Shown: positions 26,265-34,932 of the stretch, piece after piece
Layout: the number at the start of each line of letters is the position of its first letter
Numbering within the stretch: position 1 is the first letter of the stretch
The notes under the pieces: model-generated
Database searches by the model: none
Told to the model about the DNA's origin: nothing
What the model saw: only the letters and a program-made list of their open reading frames with translations
Origin: Flavobacterium macacae
GTDB lineage: Bacteria > Bacteroidota > Bacteroidia > Flavobacteriales > Flavobacteriaceae
Direction: 5' to 3'
Length of the DNA stretch: 64,000 nt
Assembly: GCF_003865365.1 (NCBI RefSeq)
Contig: NZ_RQVR01000001.1
Coordinates: forward strand, 249,118-313,117
Made by a program: the position numbers and the translations under genes

Positions 26265-27574
26265 ATAGTTTGTCTGTTGGCTTTAAAGTTTTTCTGTGCG
26301 TTGAAAAGGCAATACATCATTGTGAAAAAAACGACTCCTCTTTGCCTCCACAAAAATGATTCAGTTAAAAATAACATTAAAATCAAGATTGCAAAGGCAA
26401 TATGCGGAAAATTTTTACTTAAAAAGGCTTTTCGTATGTTAATTATTAATGCCAAAAGTAAAATTAACAAACCAAAAACACCTAATTCAGCGAAATTTTG
26501 AACATATTGATTGTGAAAATTGTAACCTGCATAACCTTCGTGAACTTTATATTTTTTTGCTTTTTTACCAATTTTGATCGTTGAGGCATTTAATCCATAT
26601 CCTGTAAAGAAAATGGGATCGTCTTGCAGCATTTCGATAAAAATTCTGGTTTGGTAAACCCTGAATGCTGTTCCGGGAAAATAATCATTAGCCTTAAATT
26701 CTTCATTATTCCAGGCTTGTTTTATGCTAACATTATAAACTTGAGCTTGGGCTCCATAACCTTCGGCGAGCGTATTTTCAGTGGTATTTGTTTTAAATTC
26801 TATTAAAAATCGATCTCTAATTTGTTTTACAAAGGAAAGAGATATAAAGATAAGAATGACCGTAAAAATGCTGCCATATTTCAGTTTCTTAGAAATTTTA
26901 GCATAGAAAAAAAAGTATAAAAATACCAATGAGAGAAACACAACTATAATATTTTTTGAAGCTAACATAAAAATAATAGTCGTTAAAAGGAAGGAGCAAA
27001 TGATGTCAATCGTTTTTTTATTGTTTTTAGTTAGAAAATAAAAGCAGGCAACGCTCATATAAACCGAAACGTGAATTGCGTTCAAATCTTTGGTCACTAA
27101 TTCATGGTAGAAAAAAACGGAAGTATCATGGTTTAAAAAATACCGAACAGTTGCTTTTGCAAAATAGAACTGCGCAAATAAGGCCATTCCGAAACTATAA
27201 TATTTTAAAATTTTAAAGATTTGCTCTTTTGTAAATTGTTTTATTGCACAAAAACACAAAGGAAGTAAGAGTAACGCTATTTCTTTTGATAATGCAGAAA
27301 ATGTTCTTGAAAAACTTAGTGTCCAAAGTAAAGAAAGTGCCATCAAAAGATAAAGCAACATTAATGGCAGAAGGTTTTTTTGTAACTTAAAATCTTCTTT
27401 TTTAAATGTACTGGCAGAAATGACAACAAAAATGACTAGAAAAATATTATTGAGTGCATAGCTTAACGGTATTGAAAGCAGCACTAAAATTGAAGGAATA
27501 AATAGCTTATTTTGACTATTTTCTATCCTTAAATCTTGATAGACATTCTTCAAAAAGTTGTAAGTAATCGCCAT
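26261..27574 (-). CDS. O-antigen ligase family membrane protein
   Basis: Membrane protein of 437 residues with about ten to twelve helices and one large extracytoplasmic loop (about 255-345) holding [10 protein letters not shown] and [21 protein letters not shown]. The H-N-x-Y element followed by E-x-G is typical of the WaaL/Wzy ligase-polymerase group. The ATG at 27574 overlaps the previous gene by 59 bases, unusually long; a later start at a TTG (27553) is possible. Likely joins or polymerises polysaccharide in the periplasm. Confidence 0.85.
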   Translation of the reverse strand: MAITYNFLKNVYQDLRIENSQNKLFIPSILVLLSIPLSYALNNIFLVIFVVISASTFKKEDFKLQKNLLPLMLLYLLMALSLLWTLSFSRTFSALSKEIALLLLPLCFCAIKQFTKEQIFKILKYYSFGMALFAQFYFAKATVRYFLNHDTSVFFYHELVTKDLNAIHVSVYMSVACFYFLTKNNKKTIDIICSFLLTTIIFMLASKNIIVVFLSLVFLYFFFYAKISKKLKYGSIFTVILIFISLSFVKQIRDRFLIEFKTNTTENTLAEGYGAQAQVYNVSIKQAWNNEEFKANDYFPGTAFRVYQTRIFIEMLQDDPIFFTGYGLNASTIKIGKKAKKYKVHEGYAGYNFHNQYVQNFAELGVFGLLILLLALIINIRKAFLSKNFPHIAFAILILMLFLTESFLWRQRGVVFFTMMYCLFNAQKNFKANRQTI

Positions 27575-28619
27575 TTATTTTTGTCCAGTTAAATTCATTT
27601 TCTATTGCATTTAAATTGTTTTCAATTTTCTGCAAGTTATCATATTTTTTAATTGACAGTATTAAATTTTTCACTTCTTCTGACGATGAAAAATAGAATG
27701 CATTTTCTTTTAAAATTCCTTGATTAAATTCATTTTCGTGTGCCAAAATAAAGGCTTGAGATGCCATCGCTTCTAACAATGAAGGATTGGTTCCACCAAC
27801 GGTATGACCGTGAAAATAAAAATTTGAAAAGTATCGCAAATTATTCAAATCTTCTAGATTGTAAATTGCTCCTAAAAATCTAATATTTGTTTGATGAAAT
27901 TTTGATTTTAAGTAATTTCCAAATTTTGTATTGTGATTTCCAATGACCAAAATTGTGGTAAGATCATTGCTTTTTACAACTCCGTCAAGAACCATTTCGA
28001 TATTGTTTTCTGGCTCTAATCGCGCCAAAATCATATTGTATTTATTTTCTTCTACCTTATATTTTAAAAGAACATCATTTGTAGGATTCTTAAAAACATC
28101 ACTTCCATAAGCAATATATTTTGAGGCTCTTTTGTATTTTTTTTGAATATAATTTTGAATTCCGATGGAATCTGCAATTAAGGAATGACTACTAGTTACG
28201 GCTAGTTTTTCAGCATATTTTAAGGCTTTTTGAACAATCGGCTTATACTTTGTTCTTTTCCATTCAAGACCGTCCATATTGGTTATGATGATTGCTTTTT
28301 TTGGAACAAGAAAGTGCCAAATTGAGTTGCTAGTGTAGCCAAGTTGTAAGATAATATCAAAATTTCTTTTTCGAGAATCTAAAATGCAATTCAAATCATA
28401 GATAAATTGTCCAGCAGTTCCAATTTTAAATTCTGGGTCATAACAATGAATCAGATGTACACCTTTAAAAGTTTTTTCTTGATATGGGTGATTGTGCGAA
28501 TTATAGACATAAACTTCGTGCCCTTTTTCAGCAAGAAATATTGAAAAAAACTCTGCAAACTGTTCAAAACCACCATAGTGATTTGGTACACCTCGAGTTC
28601 CTAATATGGCTATTTTCAT
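27516..28619 (-). CDS. Glycosyltransferase with DUF1972 N-terminus (rhamnosyltransferase type)
   Basis: GT-B glycosyltransferase of 367 residues from the chosen start. It opens MKIAILGTRGVPNHYGGFEQ, the typical DUF1972 beginning, and the C-terminal half has the GT4-like HGHTVGGTNPSLLEAMA donor site. The open frame extends upstream to 28643, but that ATG lies inside the -7 element, so ATG 28619 is chosen. First gene of a five-gene unit running to 23155. Donor sugar unknown; related enzymes use dTDP-rhamnose. Confidence 0.9.
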   Translation of the reverse strand: MKIAILGTRGVPNHYGGFEQFAEFFSIFLAEKGHEVYVYNSHNHPYQEKTFKGVHLIHCYDPEFKIGTAGQFIYDLNCILDSRKRNFDIILQLGYTSNSIWHFLVPKKAIIITNMDGLEWKRTKYKPIVQKALKYAEKLAVTSSHSLIADSIGIQNYIQKKYKRASKYIAYGSDVFKNPTNDVLLKYKVEENKYNMILARLEPENNIEMVLDGVVKSNDLTTILVIGNHNTKFGNYLKSKFHQTNIRFLGAIYNLEDLNNLRYFSNFYFHGHTVGGTNPSLLEAMASQAFILAHENEFNQGILKENAFYFSSSEEVKNLILSIKKYDNLQKIENNLNAIENEFNWTKINGDYLQLFEECLSRFKDRK

Positions 28620-28640
28620 TTTTAATTGCATTTTCGGTTG

Positions 28641-28648
28641 CAAAAATA
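28641..28648 (-). promoter_or_regulatory. -7 promoter element of the 28.6-23.2 kb polysaccharide unit
   Basis: Minus-strand TATTTTTG matches TAnnTTTG and lies 22 bases before the ATG at 28619. Confidence 0.5.
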
Positions 28649-28784
28649 CTGTTTTTAAGATAATTTTAAGGTTACTTTTTAAGAAATGGTCGCTTTATCA
28701 AACGTGATTAACACTTTTTTTAAGGTTATCAAATTTTGAAGTTGATTTTAAATTAGGAATAGTGCTATTTAGACTAATTATATA

Positions 28785-28792
28785 TATTTTTG
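28785..28792 (+). promoter_or_regulatory. -7 promoter element of the 2OG oxygenase gene
   Basis: TATTTTTG matches TAnnTTTG and lies 20 bases before the ATG at 28812, divergent from the glycosyltransferase promoter. Confidence 0.5.
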
Positions 28793-28811
28793 TTTCAATA
28801 AATATCACAAT

Positions 28812-29588
28812 ATGATTAATTTCGATAAATTAGAGAATAACATCGATGCCTTAAGAAACACTTACTTGGCAGCACAGCCATTTCCTCATTTAATTATTGA
28901 TGATTTCTGTGAATTAGACAAGTTGAATCGAGCTTATGCGAGCATTCCTGAATTAAACAATAAAAGCCGTGATTATGCTTTTGCAAATAATAAGTTTGAA
29001 AAATCTAATTATCGCGAACTTTCTCCTGAACTTTTAGAACTTTATACTGATCTAGCATCTGAAAGATTTAATAAAATTCTTTGTCATATTACTGCAAAAA
29101 AAGTTTTTGTGGATCCAAAAAATCACGGAGGCGGTTTACACCAAGGAAAAAAAAATAGTTTTCTTGATATGCACCTTGATTTTAATTATCATCCTATCAA
29201 TAAAAATTGGTATAGAGAATTAAATTTGTTGTTATATCTTAACAAAGATTGGAAGACAGAATATAAAGGAGGTTTAATCATCAAAGATCTGAGAACCAAC
29301 GAAGAAGAAGAGTTGGATGTTCCTTTTAACAGGTTAATCATTCAGCAATGTGCTCCTTATTCTTTACACGGTTATAACATGACAAATTTTCCTGAAGGAA
29401 GATTTAGAACGTCAGTTGCTACTTATGCTTATCAGGTTCACGAGCATTTGATTGAAACTCCAAGAACAACAGATTGGTTTCCTGACAAGGATGCTTCTTT
29501 TATGAAAAAACTATTGGCTAAAAACTATAACTTTTTAGTACAAACAAAAAATAAATTTTTTGGCAGCGGAACTGCTAAAAATCAATAA
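28812..29588 (+). CDS. 2-oxoglutarate/Fe(II)-dependent oxygenase
   Basis: Prolyl-4-hydroxylase-like dioxygenase of 258 residues. The iron site appears as His and Asp in FLDMHLDFNYHP, the distal His in APYSLHGYN and the 2-oxoglutarate-binding Arg in GRFRTSVATY, so the H-x-D...H...R set is complete. No signal peptide, hence cytoplasmic. It is the only plus-strand gene inside the polysaccharide locus, with its own promoter. It could hydroxylate a sugar intermediate, lipid or protein; the substrate is unknown. Confidence 0.85.
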   Translation: MINFDKLENNIDALRNTYLAAQPFPHLIIDDFCELDKLNRAYASIPELNNKSRDYAFANNKFEKSNYRELSPELLELYTDLASERFNKILCHITAKKVFVDPKNHGGGLHQGKKNSFLDMHLDFNYHPINKNWYRELNLLLYLNKDWKTEYKGGLIIKDLRTNEEEELDVPFNRLIIQQCAPYSLHGYNMTNFPEGRFRTSVATYAYQVHEHLIETPRTTDWFPDKDASFMKKLLAKNYNFLVQTKNKFFGSGTAKNQ

Positions 29589-29617
29589 AAAAAAGCCTTG
29601 TTCATCAAGGCTTTTTT
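29587..29617. terminator. Bidirectional intrinsic terminator
   Basis: AAAAGCCTTG and CAAGGCTTTT form a perfect stem around TTCAT, with A-run and T-run outside. Shared by the 2OG oxygenase gene and the minus-strand unit ending at 29605. Confidence 0.88.
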
Positions 29618-30711
29618 GTTTTTAAGGCTTCTTGGTAAGCAATTGCTGCTTTCTTCCAACTGTATTTTTGTTTTAAAGCTGTTGAAAATTCATCAAGTTC
29701 AAGGTCATCAATTGTTAATGCCAACAAAAGCTTTTCTTCAAAATCTTGCTGATTCATTGGATCAAAGCTATACTCTTTTAAAAAATCAAAATCTGACATA
29801 GCGGTCGCATTTGAAGTTATCGTTGGAACCTTCGCTGCTACCGATTCTAATGGCGGAATGCCAAAACCTTCTGCAATTGACGGATAGATTAGAAGTTCTG
29901 ATCCTCTTAAAAAAGAAAGCATTTCATTAAACGGAACTTTTTCAAAAGTGTGAATTTTTTGCTTAATCTCGTTATCTAAATTTGCATAAAGCTCATTGTA
30001 TTTTTTATTTTCAAATGTAGTATCACCAATAAAAACCAAATCATATTTTTTATATAATTCAAGATTTATGTAGCTTTTTAAAATCAAATCTTGCTTTTTT
30101 CTTGGCTCCCAGCGACTTATGCAAATAATATATTTTGAAATATCGTGTTTTTGAAAAATTTCATCTTGAATCTTCTTCTTTTCATAGGTTTCAAAAAACT
30201 CCTCTGAGACTGCATTTGTGGTAATCCAAACATTTTTTACTGCAAAATGCTTTTCAATTTGTGCTTTTGAATATTCAGAAACGGTTAAAACAACATCAGA
30301 AGCTTTTACGCTCCATTTATACAAAAACTTATTTTTCAACGCATTAAGTCGAGGAAAATAATCAGGAAAATCGATAAACAAGACATCATGCGTGGTGACA
30401 ATATATTTGCATCTTTTAACAGGCGAAACAATATATTGAAAATGAGCAAAATCAATATTGTTAGACTTAATCATCTTAGGAATATCAAAAATAAGCCGAA
30501 AGAATTTATTTTTTGATTTGTATTTTAAATAGCTGATGTTTGGAGAGCTTCCAAAATTTTTTTGCAAATTTTCAACATCGTCCCCTGCAAAGAAAAAATG
30601 AATAGTTGTGTCTTTAACCAGTTCTTGATAAAGTCCTTTTAAATAAGTTGTGGTTCCTTGAAAACCATCATCAAAAACGTGACAGTCAACAAAAATATTA
30701 GTCCTTTTCAT
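29605..30711 (-). CDS. Glycosyltransferase family 1/4
   Basis: GT-B enzyme of 368 residues. The C-terminal donor half includes CISRWEPRKKQDLILKSY, then YPSIAEGFGIPPLESVAAKVP, the GT4 E-x7-E motif region. The start MKRTNIFVDCHVF at 30711 is chosen; an ATG four codons upstream (30723) is in frame and cannot be excluded. Either start overlaps the polymerase-like gene, so the two are coupled. Last gene of the unit beginning at 34178. Confidence 0.9.
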   Translation of the reverse strand: MKRTNIFVDCHVFDDGFQGTTTYLKGLYQELVKDTTIHFFFAGDDVENLQKNFGSSPNISYLKYKSKNKFFRLIFDIPKMIKSNNIDFAHFQYIVSPVKRCKYIVTTHDVLFIDFPDYFPRLNALKNKFLYKWSVKASDVVLTVSEYSKAQIEKHFAVKNVWITTNAVSEEFFETYEKKKIQDEIFQKHDISKYIICISRWEPRKKQDLILKSYINLELYKKYDLVFIGDTTFENKKYNELYANLDNEIKQKIHTFEKVPFNEMLSFLRGSELLIYPSIAEGFGIPPLESVAAKVPTITSNATAMSDFDFLKEYSFDPMNQQDFEEKLLLALTIDDLELDEFSTALKQKYSWKKAAIAYQEALKTKKP

Positions 30712-31960
30712 TCTCTTTTGCATTTAAGTAAAGGATTCTATTTTCTTTGTCTATTACTTGTCGCAATGCAATCAAAAATCCTATAATTACTGATTTATTG
30801 TCGAGTTTTAAATAAAGTCCTAAAAAGACCCAATTTGAAAAAATCAAAAATATTCCCGTACCAATTAAAAAATAATTGATGTGCTTTATCTCGTCGTCAT
30901 TCACTCTTTTTTGCTTGCAGAGAACTATGATAAAGCAGATGAGGAAGAAAACCCCAAAGATTCCTGATTTTAAAAAAACAGTCATATATCCGTTGTGCAC
31001 GATGGGAATGTATCTAACAAATTCTCCGTCATTTGACCAAACTTCTCTTCCTAAATCAAGTGTTGCCCCAAGTCCTTCGCCAAAAAGAACAGCCGATAAA
31101 CCTTCGTTTGAAACTTGTTTTACGGCAATAATATTTTCATAAGATCTGTAATTGTCATTAAAATCTTTCCAATCGTCTTTGTTTATTTTGGTTTTAAAAG
31201 GTTCAATCGGAGCAATTTTTATTTTGTATAAAAAAGTTTCAAGCCCTTTGCCTCCTCGCTTTGGGTTTGATGAATAAACGGCTCCATAACCTATTAAAAC
31301 GGTAATAAAAATGGTAACAAGAACGATTATTGATTTTTTAGTTAAGACAAAATACCCTTTTAAAGCAACAAAAAGAACTACAAATTGAATCAGATTTGTT
31401 CTGGCTAAATATAAAAAACTTGAAACTCCAACTAGCAGTATTAAAATTCGAAGTCTTGATTTTGAAAATTGAATCTTAAATTTATCACTAAAAATAAGCA
31501 TAATCAAAACATAGATTTCATAATCACTAAAGTAACCCGCTTCTTGCCGAATCAAGTTGACATTAAAAGTGCCATAGGTAATTATCGTAATGCAAATTAT
31601 AGCTATGTGGATAAATGAAATTATCGCGCCCGTATAAATAAACATTTTTAATGCTTTTTCTGACGAGACTTTGCACAACTGATATCCTGCCCAAAGTCCC
31701 ATAATTGGCTTGGCTAGATAAGTTATGTCTCTAATAATGCCATAAATTTTATGGTCTCTAAAAAGTGAACTGATGAATGCCGTTGAAAGAATTACAACAA
31801 AAAATGAAATATATTTTAATAAGGTAATGGAATATTTTTTTTGTAAAGTCAACAAAATTGTGACTGACCAAACTGCAAAAACAAGCTCATAATTGTTCAA
31901 GAATGTTACTCCAATACAAAAAAAGTACAACAATTGATATAACAACTCTTTATTTTTCAT
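30698..31960 (-). CDS. O-antigen polymerase (Wzy)-like membrane protein
   Basis: A 420-residue protein with about ten to twelve membrane helices. A large loop (about 235-315) contains GEGLGATLDLGREVW and ends at HNGYMTVFLKSGIFG, a pattern common in Wzy/WaaL-type polymerases. Position between the flippase, methyltransferase-like and glycosyltransferase genes supports a polymerase role. Sequence identity within this group is very low, so the call rests on topology and context. Confidence 0.75.
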   Translation of the reverse strand: MKNKELLYQLLYFFCIGVTFLNNYELVFAVWSVTILLTLQKKYSITLLKYISFFVVILSTAFISSLFRDHKIYGIIRDITYLAKPIMGLWAGYQLCKVSSEKALKMFIYTGAIISFIHIAIICITIITYGTFNVNLIRQEAGYFSDYEIYVLIMLIFSDKFKIQFSKSRLRILILLVGVSSFLYLARTNLIQFVVLFVALKGYFVLTKKSIIVLVTIFITVLIGYGAVYSSNPKRGGKGLETFLYKIKIAPIEPFKTKINKDDWKDFNDNYRSYENIIAVKQVSNEGLSAVLFGEGLGATLDLGREVWSNDGEFVRYIPIVHNGYMTVFLKSGIFGVFFLICFIIVLCKQKRVNDDEIKHINYFLIGTGIFLIFSNWVFLGLYLKLDNKSVIIGFLIALRQVIDKENRILYLNAKENEKD

Positions 31961-31986
31961 TTTAACCGATGCTGATTGCTTAGCTT

Positions 31987-32901
31987 TTATTTAAAGCTAT
32001 CTTTAATTTTTAAAATTTCGCCTTTTTCAAGATCAAAAACAGGCATATTTTCAATTACTCTAAGTCTTTCAGAATGACGCAAAAACGAAAGTTTTCCTAC
32101 CTTTGTTTTTGAATCACGATTTGCCGATTCATTAAATCCTTCTTTTTGAGTGTACTTTTTAAAGGGCGAAGCGACATCATTTCTGACAAAATAAGCATTT
32201 ACTCCAGCGCTTGTAGTACCCACAAATTGATATCCTTTTTTTTCAGCCAAATCACAAAATGCAGCTAATGATGCTCCAAAATATAGCTCAGAATAATGTT
32301 CTACACCTCTTATAAAATTTTCTTTATACGGAATTGTGACTTTTTTTTCAGGACCAAATGCTGAATTATATTCACATATTACAATTCGTGGTTGTATACA
32401 ATTTATAGCTTCCCAAACCCAATAATCGTTTCCGTCAATGTCAACACTTAATAGTCCGATATCTTCTGTTTTTGTATAACTTGAGATTAAATCATTGATA
32501 TTATCTTTAGTTATAAAACTTCTTTTCGCAGTGATGTCATATTTCCAATAGATGAAATCTTTTTTGATGAAATCTATGTTTTTTTCAGAACCGTCAAGGA
32601 CTAAACCGCTCCAGTTGTTGTTCATTAAAAGAAATCTGGTATTTGATTCTGTATAGGTTTCTACGCCAAACTCAACAAATATCTTATTTGGAATTTCAAT
32701 TTTACTAATCAAATATTGAATAATCCCATCTTCACCTCTTTGCGAAAACACTTGAAATTCAACCTCATCTAATGACTCAATATTCTGTTTTTGGCTGTTC
32801 AATTGCGAAAGAATTTTTCCGTTCATCAACAGTGCTTTATGCACATCATAATTGGTTTTTTGATATATTTTTTTATACCAAATCCTTAAAAAATTTTTCA
32901 T
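31987..32901 (-). CDS. FkbM-like methyltransferase family protein
   Basis: A 304-residue cytoplasmic protein with a Rossmann-type core. FVEFGVETYTESNTRFLL resembles methyltransferase motif I, WSGLVLDGSEKNI motif II, and GLLSVDIDGNDYWVWEAI the FkbM D-x-D/E-G element. The glycine-rich motif is not canonical (EFGVETYTES rather than D-x-G-x-N-x-G). It overlaps the flippase gene by 4 bases. It may O-methylate a sugar; alternatively it binds SAM weakly or not at all. Moderately sure of the family, not of activity. Confidence 0.65.
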   Translation of the reverse strand: MKNFLRIWYKKIYQKTNYDVHKALLMNGKILSQLNSQKQNIESLDEVEFQVFSQRGEDGIIQYLISKIEIPNKIFVEFGVETYTESNTRFLLMNNNWSGLVLDGSEKNIDFIKKDFIYWKYDITAKRSFITKDNINDLISSYTKTEDIGLLSVDIDGNDYWVWEAINCIQPRIVICEYNSAFGPEKKVTIPYKENFIRGVEHYSELYFGASLAAFCDLAEKKGYQFVGTTSAGVNAYFVRNDVASPFKKYTQKEGFNESANRDSKTKVGKLSFLRHSERLRVIENMPVFDLEKGEILKIKDSFK

Positions 32902-34178
32902 CTTTCAACTAGTTTTCTATCGAATAAATATGATTTAAGCAAAATCAAATACGCTAAAATCAAAAACATTTCAATACCTATCAATAACAGAATTGAATAC
33001 TTTAAATCTTCACTAAAACGAATTAGAATTGTAAGGCCTAAAATATTAATAATTGTTGAGAATATCGTTAGTCGAATATACTCTTTATTTTTTGAAAAAT
33101 TAAATATGAGTTGTTCTAACGGAAGTGTTATTGCAATTAAAAAAGGAAGTAGCAATGCTAATCTCAAATAAGAAGATAATTTGTTAATTAATTCAGCTCC
33201 AACTTTAAAAAAGAGCAGAACTTGATCTGAAAAAAGAAACGCAAGGAAAAGCAATCCAATTAAAAAAATTAAATTTAAACCATTGTATTTTTTCCAAAGA
33301 ATCAAACCGTTTACCATGCTTTTGTCAATCCTAAAGCAAACATAAGTGTATGTAAACTTAAAAAACATCTGAAGATACGTTCTGAAAAGATTGATGATTT
33401 GTTCAATTACCTTGAATTGCCCGGCCACAAAATCACTGGCAAAAAAACCAATGACCAAAACAGATGAATAATTTCTTATGGCAAAGAAAAACTGAGAAAC
33501 ACAAAACATAAAATCTCTTTTGATAATTCGTTTTGCGCCTTGTATGGCTTTTGATTTGAATTTAATTTTGAATTTTTGAATAATCCAAACAAACGCTAAA
33601 ATGTTGGCTAATATCGTACCTAATCCAAGCCAAAAATTAGTTAGAATATAATCAGATTCTTTTTTTAAAAATAAGAGAATACAAACGATGTAAATTACTT
33701 TGGCCAAGATATTGATTATCGTTATCCACTTAAAATTCTCAATGCCTTGCAAAAACCAAGTTGGATTTATGGCTTGACCAAGAATGATTGAAGTGCTTAA
33801 AAAGATTAGAAGTGCATTTTTTTCAAAATAAGGTATCGTGAAAATTAATACCGAAATAAATAAAAATACAGCTAAAAATAAAAAAACTCTGGAAATATAA
33901 ACTTCTGAAAATGTTTGCTGAATTTTGCTGTTATCTTCACGGCTTATTGAAATTTCTTTAACTCCAATGATATTTGAACTATAATCAATTATTACGTTTA
34001 AGATATAGGCTAATGATTGACCAACGGCAATGACGCCAAGTTTTTCTAATCCGCAGATATAAATGATGTAAGGTGTAATCAACAGCGGGCTTACCAGATT
34101 CACTGCCTGACCAAAACCATAAATGATAAAGTTTTTTAATGCCTTGCTTGATCTAAAGCTATTTAAAATCTTGTTCAA
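32898..34178 (-). CDS. Oligosaccharide flippase (Wzx-like)
   Basis: Polysaccharide transporter of the MOP superfamily that flips lipid-linked repeat units to the periplasm. It is 426 residues with about 12 to 14 membrane helices. The opening KNFIIYGFGQAVNLVSPLLI and the following PYIIYICGLEKLGVIA are typical of Wzx/RfbX proteins. No ATG is available near the start: TTG at 34178 fits, since the -7 element ends 24 bases upstream. First gene of the unit running to 29605. Confidence 0.88.
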   Translation of the reverse strand: MNKILNSFRSSKALKNFIIYGFGQAVNLVSPLLITPYIIYICGLEKLGVIAVGQSLAYILNVIIDYSSNIIGVKEISISREDNSKIQQTFSEVYISRVFLFLAVFLFISVLIFTIPYFEKNALLIFLSTSIILGQAINPTWFLQGIENFKWITIINILAKVIYIVCILLFLKKESDYILTNFWLGLGTILANILAFVWIIQKFKIKFKSKAIQGAKRIIKRDFMFCVSQFFFAIRNYSSVLVIGFFASDFVAGQFKVIEQIINLFRTYLQMFFKFTYTYVCFRIDKSMVNGLILWKKYNGLNLIFLIGLLFLAFLFSDQVLLFFKVGAELINKLSSYLRLALLLPFLIAITLPLEQLIFNFSKNKEYIRLTIFSTIINILGLTILIRFSEDLKYSILLLIGIEMFLILAYLILLKSYLFDRKLVER

Positions 34179-34201
34179 TCGGAAGCTATAAAAGTTGATT
34201 G

Positions 34202-34209
34202 CAAATATA
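34202..34209 (-). promoter_or_regulatory. -7 promoter element of the wzx unit
   Basis: Minus-strand TATATTTG matches TAnnTTTG; a TTTG lies 15 bases further upstream as a possible -33. It sits 24 bases before the TTG start and supports that start. Confidence 0.55.
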
Positions 34210-34240
34210 GGATTATCTACTTATCAAAGCGACTTTAAAT

Positions 34241-34270
34241 AAAAAAACCACCTAGAAAGGTGGTTTAATT
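34241..34270 (-). terminator. Intrinsic terminator
   Basis: AAACCACCT and AGGTGGTTT form a stem around AGAA. On the minus strand it is followed by a U-run, so it ends the lipoprotein gene transcript and insulates the wzx promoter. Confidence 0.8.
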
Positions 34271-34279
34271 TAAATTTTG

Positions 34280-34837
34280 CTATTGCTTAAAAATTTGAAT
34301 TTTATCATATAATGTTTGTCCTGTAAACGACATTGGATCATATGAACCGTCTTTAGCAACAAATGGAGCAATTGATCCTTTTTCTTTATTAAATTTTAAT
34401 GTTTGATCGTTAAAACTTATAAAAAGGTCTAGCTCATTATTTTTAATTGTAAAATTTTCACCCAAGTAATCAATCTTTATTGAATTGATTACCACTTCAG
34501 ATTGTTCTTTATTTATTCCGAAATCAAATCTTAAGTAGTTTGGTAAAGCATTTTCTGGAAGTACAAACTGAATGTCTTGTGCTTGATTGCTTCCTTTAAA
34601 AACATTGTAAAGCGATTTCTCTTCTACAAATGCGTCTTTTTCAGCATCTTTATAATATACTTGAAAACTATCATCTTTTTCTACGACAGCATTTATAGTA
34701 ATTGTAAATAACTCGTCATTTATTTGGGGTTTTTCTACGGTAACAACATCTTTTTGGTCTTGTTCTTTATTTTCACTTTTGCAAGAAAAAAGAAAAATTG
34801 ATAAAAATGCAGTCGCTAAAATGCTAGGGATTCTCAT
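34280..34837 (-). CDS. Lipoprotein of unknown function
   Basis: Exported lipoprotein of 185 residues. The start at 34837 gives a short signal peptide with lipobox LFSC before KSENKEQD; an upstream in-frame ATG (34891) lies beyond the promoter and is rejected. The mature part is predicted mostly beta, with repeated short strands and no recognised motif. It lies between the acyltransferase gene and the wzx unit and may take part in surface polysaccharide handling. Confidence 0.8.
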   Translation of the reverse strand: MRIPSILATAFLSIFLFSCKSENKEQDQKDVVTVEKPQINDELFTITINAVVEKDDSFQVYYKDAEKDAFVEEKSLYNVFKGSNQAQDIQFVLPENALPNYLRFDFGINKEQSEVVINSIKIDYLGENFTIKNNELDLFISFNDQTLKFNKEKGSIAPFVAKDGSYDPMSFTGQTLYDKIQIFKQ

Positions 34838-34870
34838 ATTTATTATACTGTTTTTGAATTGATTTTTGTG

Positions 34871-34878
34871 CAAAACTA
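34871..34878 (-). promoter_or_regulatory. -7 promoter element of the lipoprotein gene
   Basis: Minus-strand TAGTTTTG matches TAnnTTTG, 34 bases before the ATG at 34837. Confidence 0.45.
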
Positions 34879-34932
34879 TACATTTTTTCAATATGTTAAA
34901 GAATTTATGAAATAATTTTCGAAAACAAATAT

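Noticed and set aside
29587..29617. Small inverted repeats as CRISPR or insertion-sequence ends
   Set aside because: These and the similar stems elsewhere are single hairpins with T-runs beside stop codons, as expected for terminators; no spaced repeats or transposase genes were seen.
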